A stretch of DNA of 64,000 bases from Closterium sp. NIES-65 (taxonomy: Eukaryota > Streptophyta > Zygnematophyceae > Desmidiales > Closteriaceae): assembly GCA_948144175.1 (NCBI GenBank), contig CANXME010000212.1, forward strand, positions 1,103,501-1,167,500, read 5' to 3'. The notes under the pieces are model-generated. The model did no database searches, was not told where the DNA came from, and saw only the letters and a program-made list of their open reading frames with translations. This document shows positions 1 through 11,614 of the stretch, piece after piece (positions within the stretch are counted from its first letter, which is position 1; each line of letters opens with the position of its first letter). A program made the position numbers and the translations under genes.

Positions 1-195
1 GTGCCTGGTGCAGCAGCAGTGCCTGGTGCAGCAGCAGTGCCTGGTGCAGCAGCAGTGCCTGGTGCAGCAGGAGCAGGGTTGGCCACCACCGCAGCAGGAG
101 CTGGTGCTCCGCCAGTGGGCCTGGGCCTACAGCAGTGCCAGGTTCGGCAGCAGTGCCTGGTTCGGCAGCAGTGCCTGGTTCGGCAGCAGGAGCAG
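1..195. repeat. 18-bp tandem repeat
   Basis: At least four near-perfect copies of GTGCCTGGTGCAGCAGCA run from 1 to about 72. A diverged block at about 135-195 has about three copies with the core GTGCCTGGTTCGGCAGCA. The unit is a multiple of three, so reading frames stay open through it. Confidence 0.85.
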
Positions 196-635
196 CGGCA
201 TCATTAGGGGCAGCAGCCGGAGGAGTGGCAGCAGAAGGGGCAGCAGCAGAAGGGGTGGCAGCACAGGAGGCTACAAGCGCAGAAGGAGAAGCAGGAGGGG
301 CGGTGGGAGGAGGAGCATCAGAGCAGCTGGCATGGGCAGAGGCGGGAGAGACGATGAGCAGCTCGATTGCGGAACTCAACTCACACAGCCCCACAGGACA
401 GCATACCCCTGCAGGACAACACACCCCCCAACAAGAGCATTCATTCCTTCTGAAAGTACGATATGAGCACACTCGTGACGCCTCTGAAAGTGTTGTGCCC
501 CTCGCACCATGGAGGCGAATAAGGTCTCTGAAAGGGCTTGCCAGGAGTCGGTTCGTCCAGGGATATTTCAGTTTTTTACAAACAAATTATAGAAAAGCTT
601 GTTCAAACAATCCCCAAAGAGCAGTAGAAGATTAA
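1..635 (+). CDS. Ala/Gly/Pro-rich low-complexity ORF, partial, unrecognised
   Basis: An open frame runs off the left edge. Its first part reads as repeats of the type PGAAAV. A neighbouring frame, open from about 117 to 635, continues as PGSAAV repeats and then a less repetitive tail with Ser, Gln, His and basic residues, ending in a TAA stop. The repeats are encoded by 18-bp units. The change of frame near position 125 means either a frameshift or that only the downstream frame is real. I recognise no domain. The ORF converges tail to tail on the F-box gene that ends at 723. It may be the end of a real gene, the repeat linker of a retroelement, or chance openness of GC-rich repeats. Confidence 0.25.
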   Translation, partial: AWCSSSAWCSSSAWCSSSAWCSRSRVGHHRSRSWCSASGPGPTAVPGSAAVPGSAAVPGSAAGAAASLGAAAGGVAAEGAAAEGVAAQEATSAEGEAGGAVGGGASEQLAWAEAGETMSSSIAELNSHSPTGQHTPAGQHTPQQEHSFLLKVRYEHTRDASESVVPLAPWRRIRSLKGLARSRFVQGYFSFLQTNYRKACSNNPQRAVED

Positions 636-722
636 TGGAATCAAAGCTACCTACTGTTTACTATAATCTGAATAATTTCTGACCACTAAAGTACATGACT
701 ATCAATTGGATACTCTATTTAC

Positions 723-1526
723 TCAAGTCACGGTGTCCCCTTCCACCTTATAGTTGGCTCGAGCTAAAACACGGTTCAAACTCTCTGGGATCTGGATCTT
801 ATGCTTACAACCCCTGATGGTGACCTCTGTGAGGCGGTTAAAGCCCGCCAGGTACTCTGGCAGCGAGGTCATCTTCTCACAGTGGATCAGCCGCAGCTTC
901 CTGATGCGATGAAAACACGCAAAGTTCCCGGGCAGACATGGAAACCTTGAGTCGTGAATCTCCAAGGTCCTCAGCTTTGGCGGGCAGGTGATATTTTCAG
1001 TGCATCCCCTCTGTCCCATGTGGGACAGTCTTAGAAAGCGCAGAGAAGTGCAGGCAGAGAGGCACTTCAAGGTCCTGGAACCTATGGAAAGCTGGTCGAG
1101 AATGAGGATCTCAAGCCTGGGCATTGGTGGGATCGGGTGTTTGCTGCATGGCCGGTGCACCTGCAGAAAAGTCAGGTTCGGGTGCGCAGTCAGCTGAATC
1201 TCGAAACCAGGCTCGGCCCTCTCTAGCATATGCCTCAGGTTCGGCAGAGTCCCAACCTGAGCAGTGGAGTGTATGGCTTGGAAGACCCTAAGGTACGGAA
1301 AGAGGCACTGCGAGTCCGGAACTGGTGGGCAGCGGACGTTCACCAGCTTGAGCTGTGTGATTGTAGAGGAGGACCAGGGGGATAGGCTCTGCTCGTTATA
1401 AGAACGTCCATGGAGAGTCAACGACTCTAGAGCAGGAGGGAGAAACGGTTTAAGAGCCCGGGCTTGTCCCTGACCTTGTTGACCCTGCTCACCTCCCTGT
1501 CCCTGCTGCTCCTGCTGCTCCTCCTC

Positions 1527-1557
<31 letters not shown>

Positions 1558-3758
1558 CGCTGCTGCTGCTGGCGTTCCCTAAACCTCCCCCCGACTACCT
1601 CAGAAATGCACAGGTCCTTGAGGGAAGTCAGATGCCACAGTCCCACCCCGGGCCTGCAGCTCAGGCTCGGAGCAGCCAGGGGCATGTGCAGCCGCGTCAG
1701 GCTTGGCAGGTGCCTGAGGGATGGCGGAGGGGCCAGCCATTGGTCCGACGTGAGAGTCAACGAAGTCAACTGCTTAAACCCCGCGAACCGCGGCTCGTCC
1801 AGAGTCTCACCCTCCTCGTTGCCCACGTTCGCCACGTCAGCAGTTGCCGTTGTACCAGCCCCAGCAGAAGCAGCCTCGTTAAAGCCCATCACTCTCAACG
1901 CGGTTCGCCGCTCCAGCTGCACGCGTCTAGCGCGGCTCTCCTGCCCGCGCGCTGCTGCCCTGCTGCTGCACAGGTCCGTCTCCAGTTCCTCCAGCCGTCT
2001 CAGCGCCCATATCGAGTCCGGAAGCACTCTAATAAATAAATAGCTGTGTGTAATATCGGGTACAAATGACAGGCTGCCATCGAAATTGCGTGAGCCGACC
2101 CGGAGGTTGAGAGACAGCTTTCGAAGCGAATGTTCCAAGCCGGAAAACAGGTCCGGAGAGAGGTTCGGTGCCCGAGCCTGCGGGTGGACCTCGGAGCCAT
2201 ACCTGGGCTCGCGATGGTAACATATGCGAAGCTCTTGTAACACACGCAGTTGCGAAAACGGAGCGGCGGAGGCGAAAAAGTACTCGTTGGCGCAAGTCAC
2301 GTGAAGATGAAGCGAACAGAGGTAAGGGAAGGTGGAAGCGAAGGAGGAGGATGAGAATGAGGCGGAGAGGGGATGATGCAGAGGAAGGGAGAGATGGGAT
2401 AGCCGCTGCCGCTGATGCTTCGAGCCTGGTAGCGTTTCAGTGATTAGGGGTGTCGAGCCTCCGGGACCTGCTGTGTCTGTCGAGCCAACGGAGGAAGAGA
2501 TCGCAGTTACCAGATCGGGCAAGTTGTCACGCACGACGAATCGAAGCATGTCCGCTTGCACGTGGAACGACCGGAGGCGCGGGCAGGAATCAAGAATATT
2601 AACGAGGCCTTGGGTCAGGATTGCGTTGAATGCGTTAAGATGGGATTGGAAGGAAAAATTTTGGGGAAATCGGATCTGGATCCGGCAAGAGCGGAGCGAG
2701 CGACACGTGGCGACCGCGGATAGCGCTTCACACAAACCTTCCTCTCGGAACGCCGAAACACGCGGGCCAGGAAAGTTGTTGATAAAAATTGGAATATTGA
2801 CGGACGTCAGGTTCGGAAACCGTCTAATCAAGGCGCCAATCTGCTTTCCATCGGGAGAAACAATCGCAGAGTCAAGCTGGCGAAAATTCTGCGACAAATT
2901 GAGATCAGACACAAGCGCCGGGGTGAACCAGGGGTTTTTTCTCATGAAGCGTACGTGCTCTGGCATGCACAACTGCGGGTCATCTAGAATCCATAGCTTC
3001 TCTATTCCCGGATGCCACCGTGAAACGAAACTGCAGTTGCTGACGTCACGGAAACAAGGCTCCCAACGCGCGGTCCGCAAGTCGTAAACAACTGAAAAGT
3101 CGCGGGTTCGGCTCTCGAAGACGTCGCGCCACTCCTTGCAGGCCGTGCTAGCTAGGTGCGCGTGTTCGGGTCGCTGCAGCAGTCTAAAAACGTTCTCGAG
3201 AACATCGGCGAAAAGGGTTATTGATTTCGCAGGTCTAGTCGCTAATTGGGTACGATCGCAGCTGCTTTCAGGAAACGAGTACGGGGAGGTTGGGGAAAGG
3301 GGCCGCAGCAATTCCGTTTCGACATCAGGTGAATCTGCTGTTGTGTGCTGCTTCTCTTGCTTCTCTTGCTGCTCCTGCTGCTCCTGCTGCTCCTGCTGCT
3401 GCTCCAGCTGCTCCTGCTGCTGCTCCTGCTGCTCCTGCTGCTCCTGCTGCTGCTCCTGCTGCTCCTGCTGCTGCTCCTGCTGCTGATGATGATGATGACG
3501 ATGATGATTCTCGGTGGAAGCAGAAGGCCATTGCTCCAAAAGGAATGTGCGAATGCTTGGAAACGAGGCCGATCTAATCAGTCGAGGTACTCCTGCCGTA
3601 TCTGTTTCTACATTCGTTTCTGTTCCGAATGCGGATGTTGTTTCTAAGATGGTCTCCGCTGATAGTAAGGTGACCGGCTCAGGGACTTCTGCTGCTGCGG
3701 CTGGTGGATAAGCACCCTGTTCGAAGGCGCCCCCGGGCGGAACCCTAGACGTAGCCAT
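723..3758 (-). CDS. F-box/leucine-rich-repeat protein with poly-Gln/Glu tracts
   Basis: Single uninterrupted frame of about 1,010 codons, likely a substrate receptor of an SCF ubiquitin ligase. The frame opens at 3842, but I prefer the internal Met at 3758 (MATSRVPPGG) because the upstream stretch is weak; the other start would give 1,039 residues. Numbering from 3842, a His-rich segment followed by a Gln/Glu tract lies at about residues 115-165. An F-box-like segment with the core DVLENVFRLL and the usual spacing to CKEWRDVF lies at about 200-245. The rest, about 280-1039, has irregular leucine-rich repeats such as LTSLTLTSDQWL and LRTLEIHDSRFPCLP, with a second Gln/Glu tract near 755-790. 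No frameshift or internal stop is visible, so this is the best candidate for a live host gene. The exact family and substrate cannot be told. Confidence 0.8.
1498..1573. repeat. CTG/CTC trinucleotide array (Gln/Glu codons, inner tract)
   Basis: Imperfect CTG and CTC triplets on the plus strand, which are CAG and GAG codons in the F-box gene on the minus strand. They encode the second Gln/Glu run. Confidence 0.85.
3355..3490. repeat. CTG/CTC trinucleotide array (Gln/Glu codons, N-terminal tract)
   Basis: About 135 bp of CTG/CTC triplets arranged as short blocks, encoding the Gln/Glu run before the F-box. A short ATGATG stretch at 3485-3505 encodes adjacent His codons. Opposite-strand frames read poly-Leu, poly-Cys or Ala/Pro and are shadows. 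Confidence 0.85.
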
Positions 3759-3842
3759 TGCCGTTTTTTGCAAAGTTCCGCGCGTTGTTTTTTGTAGCGC
3801 ACAGATTGAGTGCGAGAAAATGGAGGGAAATGGCCACGACAT

Positions 3843-4988
3843 GAACCCGTTCCCTGCGTAACGGTTCCTCTGGTTGTCAGGCAGGATAAGTCAACTTCTG
3901 GGAACGCTGAAATCTGGCAGGTCAAACTCGTGACGATGCAACAAGGCGAATTGGAGGGAACAATTTGAAATCGGCTGTGAGTTGACGGAATTTGTAGACC
4001 AAGCGGTTCGGCGAAATTGAGTTGCGTTGCGTGTGGTGCAAGCCCGGTTACAGAAGCCCACAGAAGCCCCAGTTTTTACTGGGCGTCGCGTGTGGTGCAG
4101 GCCCGGCGAAATTGGGTTGCGTGCTCGAGCGGCGAAGACTGGCGAGCGCTTCACAATCAACCTGCAAGGTTGAGGGTTTTGCGACAGTATTCGACATAGG
4201 GAAAATATGCCACCAGTATGGAACATGGGACTCGATAACGTTTCTGGGTAAAAAATAAAGCGTACAGTCACAAAGTGTTCCAACGTGTTTGGTAATTGGC
4301 TCGTTCAGTCACTAAGAAGTGGACAGCATCAAGTTCGACAATCGATCGTGCAAAATAGATCTGCTACCGCACTGAAACCCTGCAATAACTCTCCTGAACT
4401 TTCAAAGTCCATCAATAACCGCCCCTAGAGCAAAGTCAATCACCAAAAAGGATACGAGTGCCCACGTCCTAACAGTAGGCATAAATTCAGAGAATTGTAA
4501 GGAAATTGCCTTTTTCCTTGTCAGGGTTGACTGCTACGCGTACAACCCCAACACTTTCGGACTTCACACGTTCGGTTGACAACCACGATTTCGAGGCTGC
4601 CTCGCGGCGCATTTGGTTTTCCCTTCGCCAAACTAGCTAGGTTAGTGGTAGTCACTATATTATCACGTGCCTTTATTCTACATTATCAGTTCATTCAGTC
4701 GCAGCTTCGATATTCGTTTTCCGCGCAACGCTGATTTACAACCCATAAGACCAGGGGTCATAGCTACTTTCCTAGTTCACCCCGCTTTTCAAGGGTAGTT
4801 TAGTAGCACGGGTTCGCTGGTACAATGGACGGCACGACGGTTGGTTGCAGTGTTTGTTAACCCAAACCTGCCTGATTCTAATAGCTCTTGCTTTCCACTT
4901 GCATGAAGGCTACGAAAACCCCTCTGCCAACTAGACGAAATGCGCGACTCATGGACCAGAAGTGGTTAGTGAAGTGCGTTTATATCAA
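3843..4988. other. Upstream region of the F-box gene, no gene seen
   Basis: About 1.1 kb of mixed, moderately AT-rich sequence. A degenerate short duplication (core GCGTGTGGTGCA, near 4030 and 4090) is the only structure I noticed. It should hold the 5' UTR and promoter of the F-box gene, but no promoter motif is convincing. CopA begins at 4994, after the target site GGAGT. Confidence 0.5.
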
Positions 4989-4993
4989 GGAGT

Positions 4994-5125
4994 TCTCAAA
5001 CATTATATATGTTCTGCTTGTGTAGGCTACAGTGGGTTAGCCTATAGGGGGTACACAATTCTAGGGTTTCCTACTTGTACTCATTTCACTGCTAGTTCAT
5101 TCATTCCTGTTCGCTTATTCTCACA
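4994..5125 (+). repeat. CopA 5' LTR
   Basis: 132 bp, matching the 3' LTR base for base except about three positions. It begins TCTCAAACATT where the 3' copy has TGTCAAACATT, so the canonical terminal TG has mutated. It ends in CA. Preceded by GGAGT at 4989-4993. Confidence 0.95.
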
Positions 5126-5143
5126 TGCTATAGAGCGGGTCCT
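5126..5143 (+). promoter_or_regulatory. CopA primer-binding site (initiator tRNA-Met type)
   Basis: TGCTATAGAGCGGGTCC directly follows the LTR. It is a slightly mutated form of the TGGTATCAGAGC site complementary to the 3' end of the plant initiator tRNA-Met used by copia elements. Confidence 0.8.
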
Positions 5144-5199
5144 TCTACGGACCGTTTTTTTTTTTTGGCCCACCGAAGCGCCCCCCGAGGTGCGATTTT

Positions 5200-5860
5200 T
5201 TTTAGCGACCCCTCGGGTCGTCATTTTCCCTGCGGCCCCGCCGCTTTCACTGACGCGGCCCCGCCGCCCTCTCTGACGGGGCCCCGCCGCCGGCCCTTAC
5301 GCGGCCCCGTCGCCGGCTCTCACGCGGCCCCGCAGCAGGCTCTGTCGCGGCCCCGCCCTGGCCTTTACGCGGCCCCGCCGCCTGCTCTCACGCGGCCCCG
5401 CCCCGGCTCCTTCGCGGCCCCGCCGCCTGCTCTCGCGCGGCCCCGCCCCGGCTTCTACGCGGCCCCGCCCCGGCTTTCACGCGGCCCCGCCGACGGCTTT
5501 GTCGCGGCCCCGCCCAGGCCCTTACGCGGCCCCGCCGCCTGCTCTCACGCGGCCCCGCCCCGGCTCCTTCGCGGCCCCGCCGCCTGCTCTTGCGCGGCCC
5601 TGCCCCGGCTTCTACGTGGCCCCGCCCCGGCTTTCACGCGGCCCCGCCGACGGCTCTGTCGCGGCCCCGCCCAGGCCCTTACGCGGCCCCGCCGCCTGCC
5701 CCCGTCGCGGCCCGGTCGCCTCCTGACGGCCCCGCCGTCCCTTCGTGACGGCCCCGCCGTCCCTTCCTGACGGCCCCGCCGTCCCCTCCTGACGGCTCCT
5801 GCCGTCCCCTTCTACCGGCCCCGCAACTGCACCTGCTGGCCCCGCCGCTGCACCTACCGG
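5200..5860. repeat. CopA leader minisatellite, GCGGCCCCGCCG core
   Basis: About 25 imperfect units of 22-23 bp with the core GCGGCCCCGCC and variable spacers. Open frames through it encode Pro/Ala/Arg strings and show no domain. A C-rich run and a CCGAGCCGCC-type repeat continue to about 6220. Related arrays occupy the leaders of CopB and CopF. Confidence 0.85.
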
Positions 5861-6349
5861 CCCCCACCACCCCCCCCCCCTTTTCCCGTCGCCCGTCGCG
5901 GCTCCTTCGGGGGCCAGCAGAGGGGTGGCAGGCGTGTGGCCTCCCCTGCTTCTCCTCCTCCTTCATCGCTCACCTGCAGCAGCCGAGCCGCCCCACCACC
6001 AACCCGCCCTGCACCCGAGCCGCCCAGCAGCCGAGCCGCCCTGCCGCCGAGCCGCCGGGTCGCTGAGCTGCTGAGCTGCAGTTGCTGCCGAGCCGCCCTG
6101 CCGCCGAGCCGCCGAGTCACCGAGCTGCTGAGCTGCAGTTGCCGCCGAGCCGCCCGAGTCGCCCGAGCCGCCGAGCCGCCGAGCTGCCGAGCCGCTGAGT
6201 CGCCGAGCCTACTCTTCCCACCACTGGTGAGCTCTTGCCCTGCTAGCACGCTGCGTGTCGCCTGCTTGCCTGCCTGCCTGCCTTTTGGCTTGCCTGGCTG
6301 CCTGCCTTCCTGCTGCTAGTCCTGCTCCTGCTTCTACTTGCGGAGCCAG

Positions 6350-9300
6350 ATGCAGCCCCAGCGACGCCTGCGTGAGTCCCTCACGCCCCAGCAGCTGCGT
6401 GAGTGGTACGCTGGTTGGGGCTGTAGGGGTGGCGACGCTACTCCTACTTCCACTCCTGCTGCTTCTACTCGTGGTGGCGGCCAGATGCAGCTCCCGCGAC
6501 CCTCTCGCGTGTCTCTCACGCCTCGCCAGCTTCGTGAGTGGTACGCTCAGAGTGGAGGGTCTCTCAGTGCTGTTCGCTGCTCTTACGTGATTCGCACTGG
6601 TACTCGGACTGGTCAGCCTTGTGGGACACATAGTCATACACAGTCCCGCTGCTTCGCCCGTCTGAGCGACGCCTGGCGTACCATGTTTGGCGACGAGGCT
6701 GAGCTTCCCGACTGGGTGGAGTTGCTTAGGCAGAGGGTAGATATATATGCTCTTGACTATGATGCTATTCTCACTGCCATGTATGCATTGCCTACTAGTG
6801 CTGACCGTGCCGGTCACCTGTGCGTCCCGCCTAACCCAGGTATAGGACCTGCTGCTCTAGCTACTGGTGAGGCTGCTGCTCTGGGTGCTAGTGAGTCTCC
6901 TGCTCCAGGTACAGGTGCGGCTGCTGCTCTAGGTGCTAGTGAGTCTGCTTCCTCAGGTGCGGGTGAGGCTGCGCTCTCAGGTACCGCGTTGGCTTCGGCC
7001 TCCCTCACCTTTACACTTGACTCTGGGGCTTCTCGCTCCTTCTTTCGGGACCGCACCACACTCACGCCGCTTGGTCGGCCGGTTGCTGTCTCCCTGGCTG
7101 ACCCCTCTGGGGGTCCTGTCCTCGCTCACTTCTCCACTGTCCTCCCGTGTCCGGCTGCCCCCTCGGGCACCCTGTCTGGCCTGTACCTCCCCTCGTTCTC
7201 GACGAACTTAGTGAGTGGTGCAGACCTACAGGATGCGGGGGTTCACCAGTTCACTCCTGCGAGTCAGCGGGTGACCCACTGCACGGACGCACGCACAGGC
7301 CGGCACCTGGCCACGTTCTCGCGTCGGCCGGGGTCGAGCCTCTACACCCTGACCACTGAGTCTCCTCCTGTCCCCGCGTCCGGTCAGGTAGCAGCGTCGG
7401 GTCAGGTGTTTGCTGCTGCGTCCAGGTCTGGTCCTGAGTCTGCCCCCTGTTCGTGTCGCCTCCTGTCTCACGAGACTCTTCTGTGGCACCACCGTCTAGG
7501 CCACCCCTCCTTGCCCCGTCTTCGGGGCATGGCTTCCCGTGTCCTTGTCTCTGGTCTTCCCCAGTCTCTCCCTCCCCTTCCTTCGGGACCAGGACCTTCC
7601 TGTGTCCCCTGTGTCGAGGGGCGCCTCAGGGCTGCTCCTCACTCCTCCCAGTTTCCCCCGACAGAGGCTCCTCTGCAGATGCTTCACATGGACGTGTGAG
7701 GCCCGGCCCCCGTCCGTGGGCAGGGTCACGAGCGCTACTTCCTGTTGGTGGTTGACGACTACTCGCGTTACACCTCTGTCTTCCCCTTGCGCAGCAAGGG
7801 TGCTCTCACTGAGGTGCTGATCGACTGGATCCGCGAGGCTCGTCTCCAGCTCAGGAGGAGCTTGGGCTCGGACTTTCCTGTTCTGCGTCTGCACTCTGAC
7901 CGAGGTGGGGAGTTCTCCTCTCGCCTTCTGCGAGACTACTGTCGTGCACAGGGGATCCGCCAGACCTTTACGCTTCCGAACTCTCCACAGCAAAATGGGA
8001 TTGCTGAGCGCCGCATTGGCATGGTCATGGATGTCGCTCGTACGTCCATGATGCATGCGGCTGCCCCCCATTTTCTGTGGCCGTTTGCGGTTCGGTACGC
8101 GGCGCATCAGCTCAACCTTCACCCCAGGGTCTCTCGGCCCGCGATGTCCCCAGTGTTACTGTGGACGGGGAAGGTCGGCGATGCGTCTGCGTTCCGTGTC
8201 TGGGGATCTCGGGCTTTTGTCCGCGACTTGTCTGCGGACAAGCTGTCCCCCCGTGCTGCTCCCTGTGTCTTCCTTGGCTTCCCCCCTGACGCTCCAGGGT
8301 GGCAGTTCTACCACCCCTCCTCTCGTCGTGTTCTGTCCTCCCAGGACGTCACATTCGACGAGTCAGTCCCCTTCTACCGCCTCTTCCCCTACCGTACTCC
8401 TTCCCTCCCCCCCCCACCGGACTTCCTGGTACCTGTTCCCCCCCCGGTAGACCCCCTCCCCCCTCAGGTTCCTGCCCCTTCAGGTGTGTCCCAGGTAGAC
8501 ACGGTCGAGCAAGTCGAGGTTGCTGCTGAGTCTGGTCCTGCTGCGGGTGCTGAGCCTGGGGGTGCTGCTGGTAGGGGTGCTGAGCCTGGGGGTGCTGAGC
8601 CTTGGGGTGCGAGGCCGGGGGGTGCTGAGTCTGGGGGTGCTGAGCCGGGGGGTGCTGAGCCGGAGGGTGCTACGTCAGGAGCTGCTGAGCCTGGGGGTGC
8701 TGGGCCTGGAGGTGCGGAGCCTGCGCCTGCTGGACCTGGGGGTTCTCCGGTTCTTCCGTCTCGGCGGGAGCCGCTCTCTCCACAGGAGCTGCGCGAGTGG
8801 TTTGCTCGCCGCTGGAGGCGTGCTGCTGGAGCAGGAGCTTCTTCGCCTGCTGAGGGTGCTGCCGGTCCCGGAGCTGCTGGGCCAGCGGGTCCTACTGGAG
8901 CTGGAGCTACTAAGTCTGGGGGTGCTGAGTCTGGAGCTGCTGAGCCTGGAGGTGCTGAGTCTGGAGCTGCTGAGCCTGGGGGTGCTACGTCTGGAGCTGC
9001 TGTGCCTGGGGGTGCTGAGTCTGGAGCTGCTGAGCCTGGGGTTTCTCCTGCTGCTGCGTCTCGCCGGGAGCCCCTCTCTCCACAGGAGCTGCGCGAGTGG
9101 TTTGCTCGCCGCTGGAGGAGTGCTGCTTGAGCTGGAGCTTCGTCGACCGTCGAGGGTGCTGGTGCTGCCGGTCCCGGAGCTGCTGGGCCTGCGGGTCCTA
9201 CTGGAGCTGGAGCTGCTGAGGGTGTTGGTCCTGAGACTACTGCTGTCTGTCCTGGCGGTGGTTCTGCTGCTGGTGCTGCTGGAGGTCCTGCAGTTGGAGG

Positions 9301-11614
9301 TGTTGGTGGCGCTGGTGCTGTCGCTGAGGGTGCTGGTGCTGTCCCTGCTGAGTCTGGAGCTGCCGCGCGGCCTGGGCCGTACTTCGTTCCGCTCCTACAG
9401 CAGGTTCTTGGTCTTTCTCCTTCGGTAGAGTGTCCACAGCCTATCTAGTCGCAGTCACTGTTGGAGCCTTCCTCTCCTCTGCCTGCTCCCACTCCTTACA
9501 CTGGTCCTACTGGAGGTCTTGCTGAGCGTCGTGAGCCTGCGTCTCGTCCCGCGTCGCCTGTTCGTGCTGCTAGCGCTAGTGGTCGCGGTTCGCGTCAGCG
9601 TCCTCCTCCTGTCCCTGGCACGCACCGGATGTCTCTGCGTCCGTCCACTGCTCCTCTGCGTGCCCCTTTGCCTTCTCCTCCTGAGTCCTCTCTTCCTGCG
9701 CTTGCCGACCCTGAGTCGGACTCTCTTCGCGCTGCCTGTCCTACTGTCACGCGTCTGCTTGCTACTGTCGTCACTGACCCCTCTTTTGAGTCCACTGCTG
9801 CGTCTGCTCTAGTTGTTGAGCTCGTTGACTTTGCTGCTTGCTGTCGTCTCGACTACGCTGCTAGTCTTGTTGCTGAGTCTGCGTCTGTCTGTCCTCCGTC
9901 CGTCGGGGGTGAGTGTGTTCTTGGCACGGACGTCCTAGAGGACAGGCAGGAGGAGTTACAGTGTCTAGCGGCTGCTTCACCTCATCTCGTGTCTGTACTG
10001 CTTGCCCCTGAGGGAGACCCGGATGCACTAGACATCCCGACTCCGCGTTCTTACGCGGAGGCCGTAGAGGGTCCCTACTCCTCTCAGTGGCAGGCAGCTA
10101 TGGATGCAGAGATGGCCTCCTGGAAGTCCACAGGCACCTACGTTGACGCGGTTCCCCCTCCTGGGGCGAACATCGTCAGTGGCATGTGGATCTTCAGGGT
10201 GAAGCGGCCGCCGGGCTCTCCACCTGTCTTCAAGGCACGGTACGTCGCTCGTGGCTTCAGTCAGCGGCAGGGAGTTGACTACTTTCAGACCTTCTCTCCC
10301 ACCCCGAAGATGACCACTCTTCGGGTGCTGCTGCACATAGCCGCTCAGCGCGACTACGAGCTTCACTCTCTCGACTTCAGCACTGCGTTCCTGCAGGGTA
10401 GCCTGCACGAGGAGATCTGGCTGCGCCGTCCACCTGGCTTCACTGGGACTTTCCCTCCTGGCACCCAGTGGAGCCTCCGACGGCCAGTCTACGGTCTCCG
10501 CCAGGCACCGCGTGAGTGGCACGACACACTGAGGACTACGCTTGCGGCTCTTGGGTTTGCTCCTTCTACTGCTGACCCGTCGCTGTTTCTGCGCACCGAC
10601 ACTTCACTGCTGCCGTTCTACATCCTCGTGTACGTCGACGACTTGGTCTTTGCCACAGCGGACACTGCTGGACTCGCCTACGTGAAGTCCGAACTGCTGA
10701 TGAGACACACGTGCACAGACCTGGGTGAACTGCGCAGCTACCTTGGCTTGCAGATCACCCGGGACAGAGCACGCCGCACCATTACCTTGACTCAGTCACA
10801 CATGGTGCAGCAGGTCCTTCAGCGCTTTGGCTTCACGTACTCCTCGCCTCAGGCCACTCCTCTGCCTACTCGCCACTCACTCTCAGCTCTGCCTTCGGAT
10901 GAGTCCGTAGAGTCGAGTGGTCCGTATGCAGAGCTTGTTGGCTGCCTCATGTACCTGATGACCTGCACACGACCTGACCTTGCATACCCTCTGAGCATTC
11001 TTGCACGCTATGTTGCTCCTGGGAGACACACACCAGAGCACATGGCTGCAGCGAAGAGGGTATTGCGCTACCTGTGCAGTACATCGGGCATGGGGCTAGT
11101 GCTTGGAGGGCGGAGTCCAGTGGTCCTTACCGGCCACGCGGACGCTTCTTGGGCTGACGACCAGGCTACGCAGCGGTCGTCACAGGGTTACACCTTCAGC
11201 CTTGGTTCCGGCTCTGTCTCGTGGCGGTCTACTCGCTCGTCTTCGGTTCTCGGCTCCAGTTGTGAGGCTGAGATCTACGCCGGGGCCATGGCTGCACAGG
11301 AGCTTCGCTGGCTCACCTACCTGCTGACTGACCTTGGAGAGCCACCTCGTTCTCCTCCAGTGCTGTACGTAGACAACAAGGCCATGCTGGCCTTGTGTCG
11401 AGAGCAGCGCTTGGAGCACAGAACGAAGCACATTGCTCTCCGCTACTTCCTTGCTCGTGAGCTGCAGCAGCGTGGTCAATTGCGACTTGCGTACGTGGCC
11501 TCTGAGGCCAACACTGCTGATGTGTTCACCAAGGCACTCGCGCCTTGTGACCATCAGCGCTTTTGCACCCAGCTGGGTCTTGTGCCTGTCTTGCCTCACT
11601 TGCTCTCCTCTTGA
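6350..11614 (+). pseudogene. CopA pol polyprotein (protease-integrase-RT-RNase H), three stops
   Basis: One frame is readable from ATG 6350 to the TGA at 11612-11614, broken by TGA 7697-7699 (Trp in CopB), TGA 9128-9130 and TAG 9446-9448 (Gln in relatives). In order: two LTPxQLREWYA modules (about 6355-6550); a Cys/His motif CX13CX4HX4C (about 6575-6650); aspartic protease FTLDSGASRSFF (about 7010); GAG-pre-integrase ETLLWHHRLGHPS (about 7470); integrase Asp and Glu blocks HMDV, HSDRGGEF and NGIAERRIG (7685-8020); a Gly/Ala/Pro linker with two PQELREWFARRWR modules (8530-9125); RT with TAFLQGS and intact YVDD (about 10060-10700); RNase H with ADASWADD, EAEIYAG and a typical tail ending ADVFTKAL. 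The UBN2-type Gag is absent. Each domain looks intact, so decay is slight. Confidence 0.93.

Noticed and set aside
1464-2039. Plus-strand ORF with a poly-Leu stretch like a signal peptide
   Set aside because: The poly-Leu is the CTG/CTC complement of the Gln/Glu tract in the F-box gene.
4797-4860. Possible tRNA-like or other RNA gene near GGTTCGCTGG
   Set aside because: I could not form a cloverleaf with acceptor and anticodon arms; no tRNA or rRNA gene was found anywhere in the window.
5165-6319. Pro/Ala/Arg-rich ORFs in the CopA leader as a possible replacement Gag
   Set aside because: They consist of the 22-23-bp leader repeat with no Gag motif; the array is shared with CopB, which has a real Gag elsewhere.
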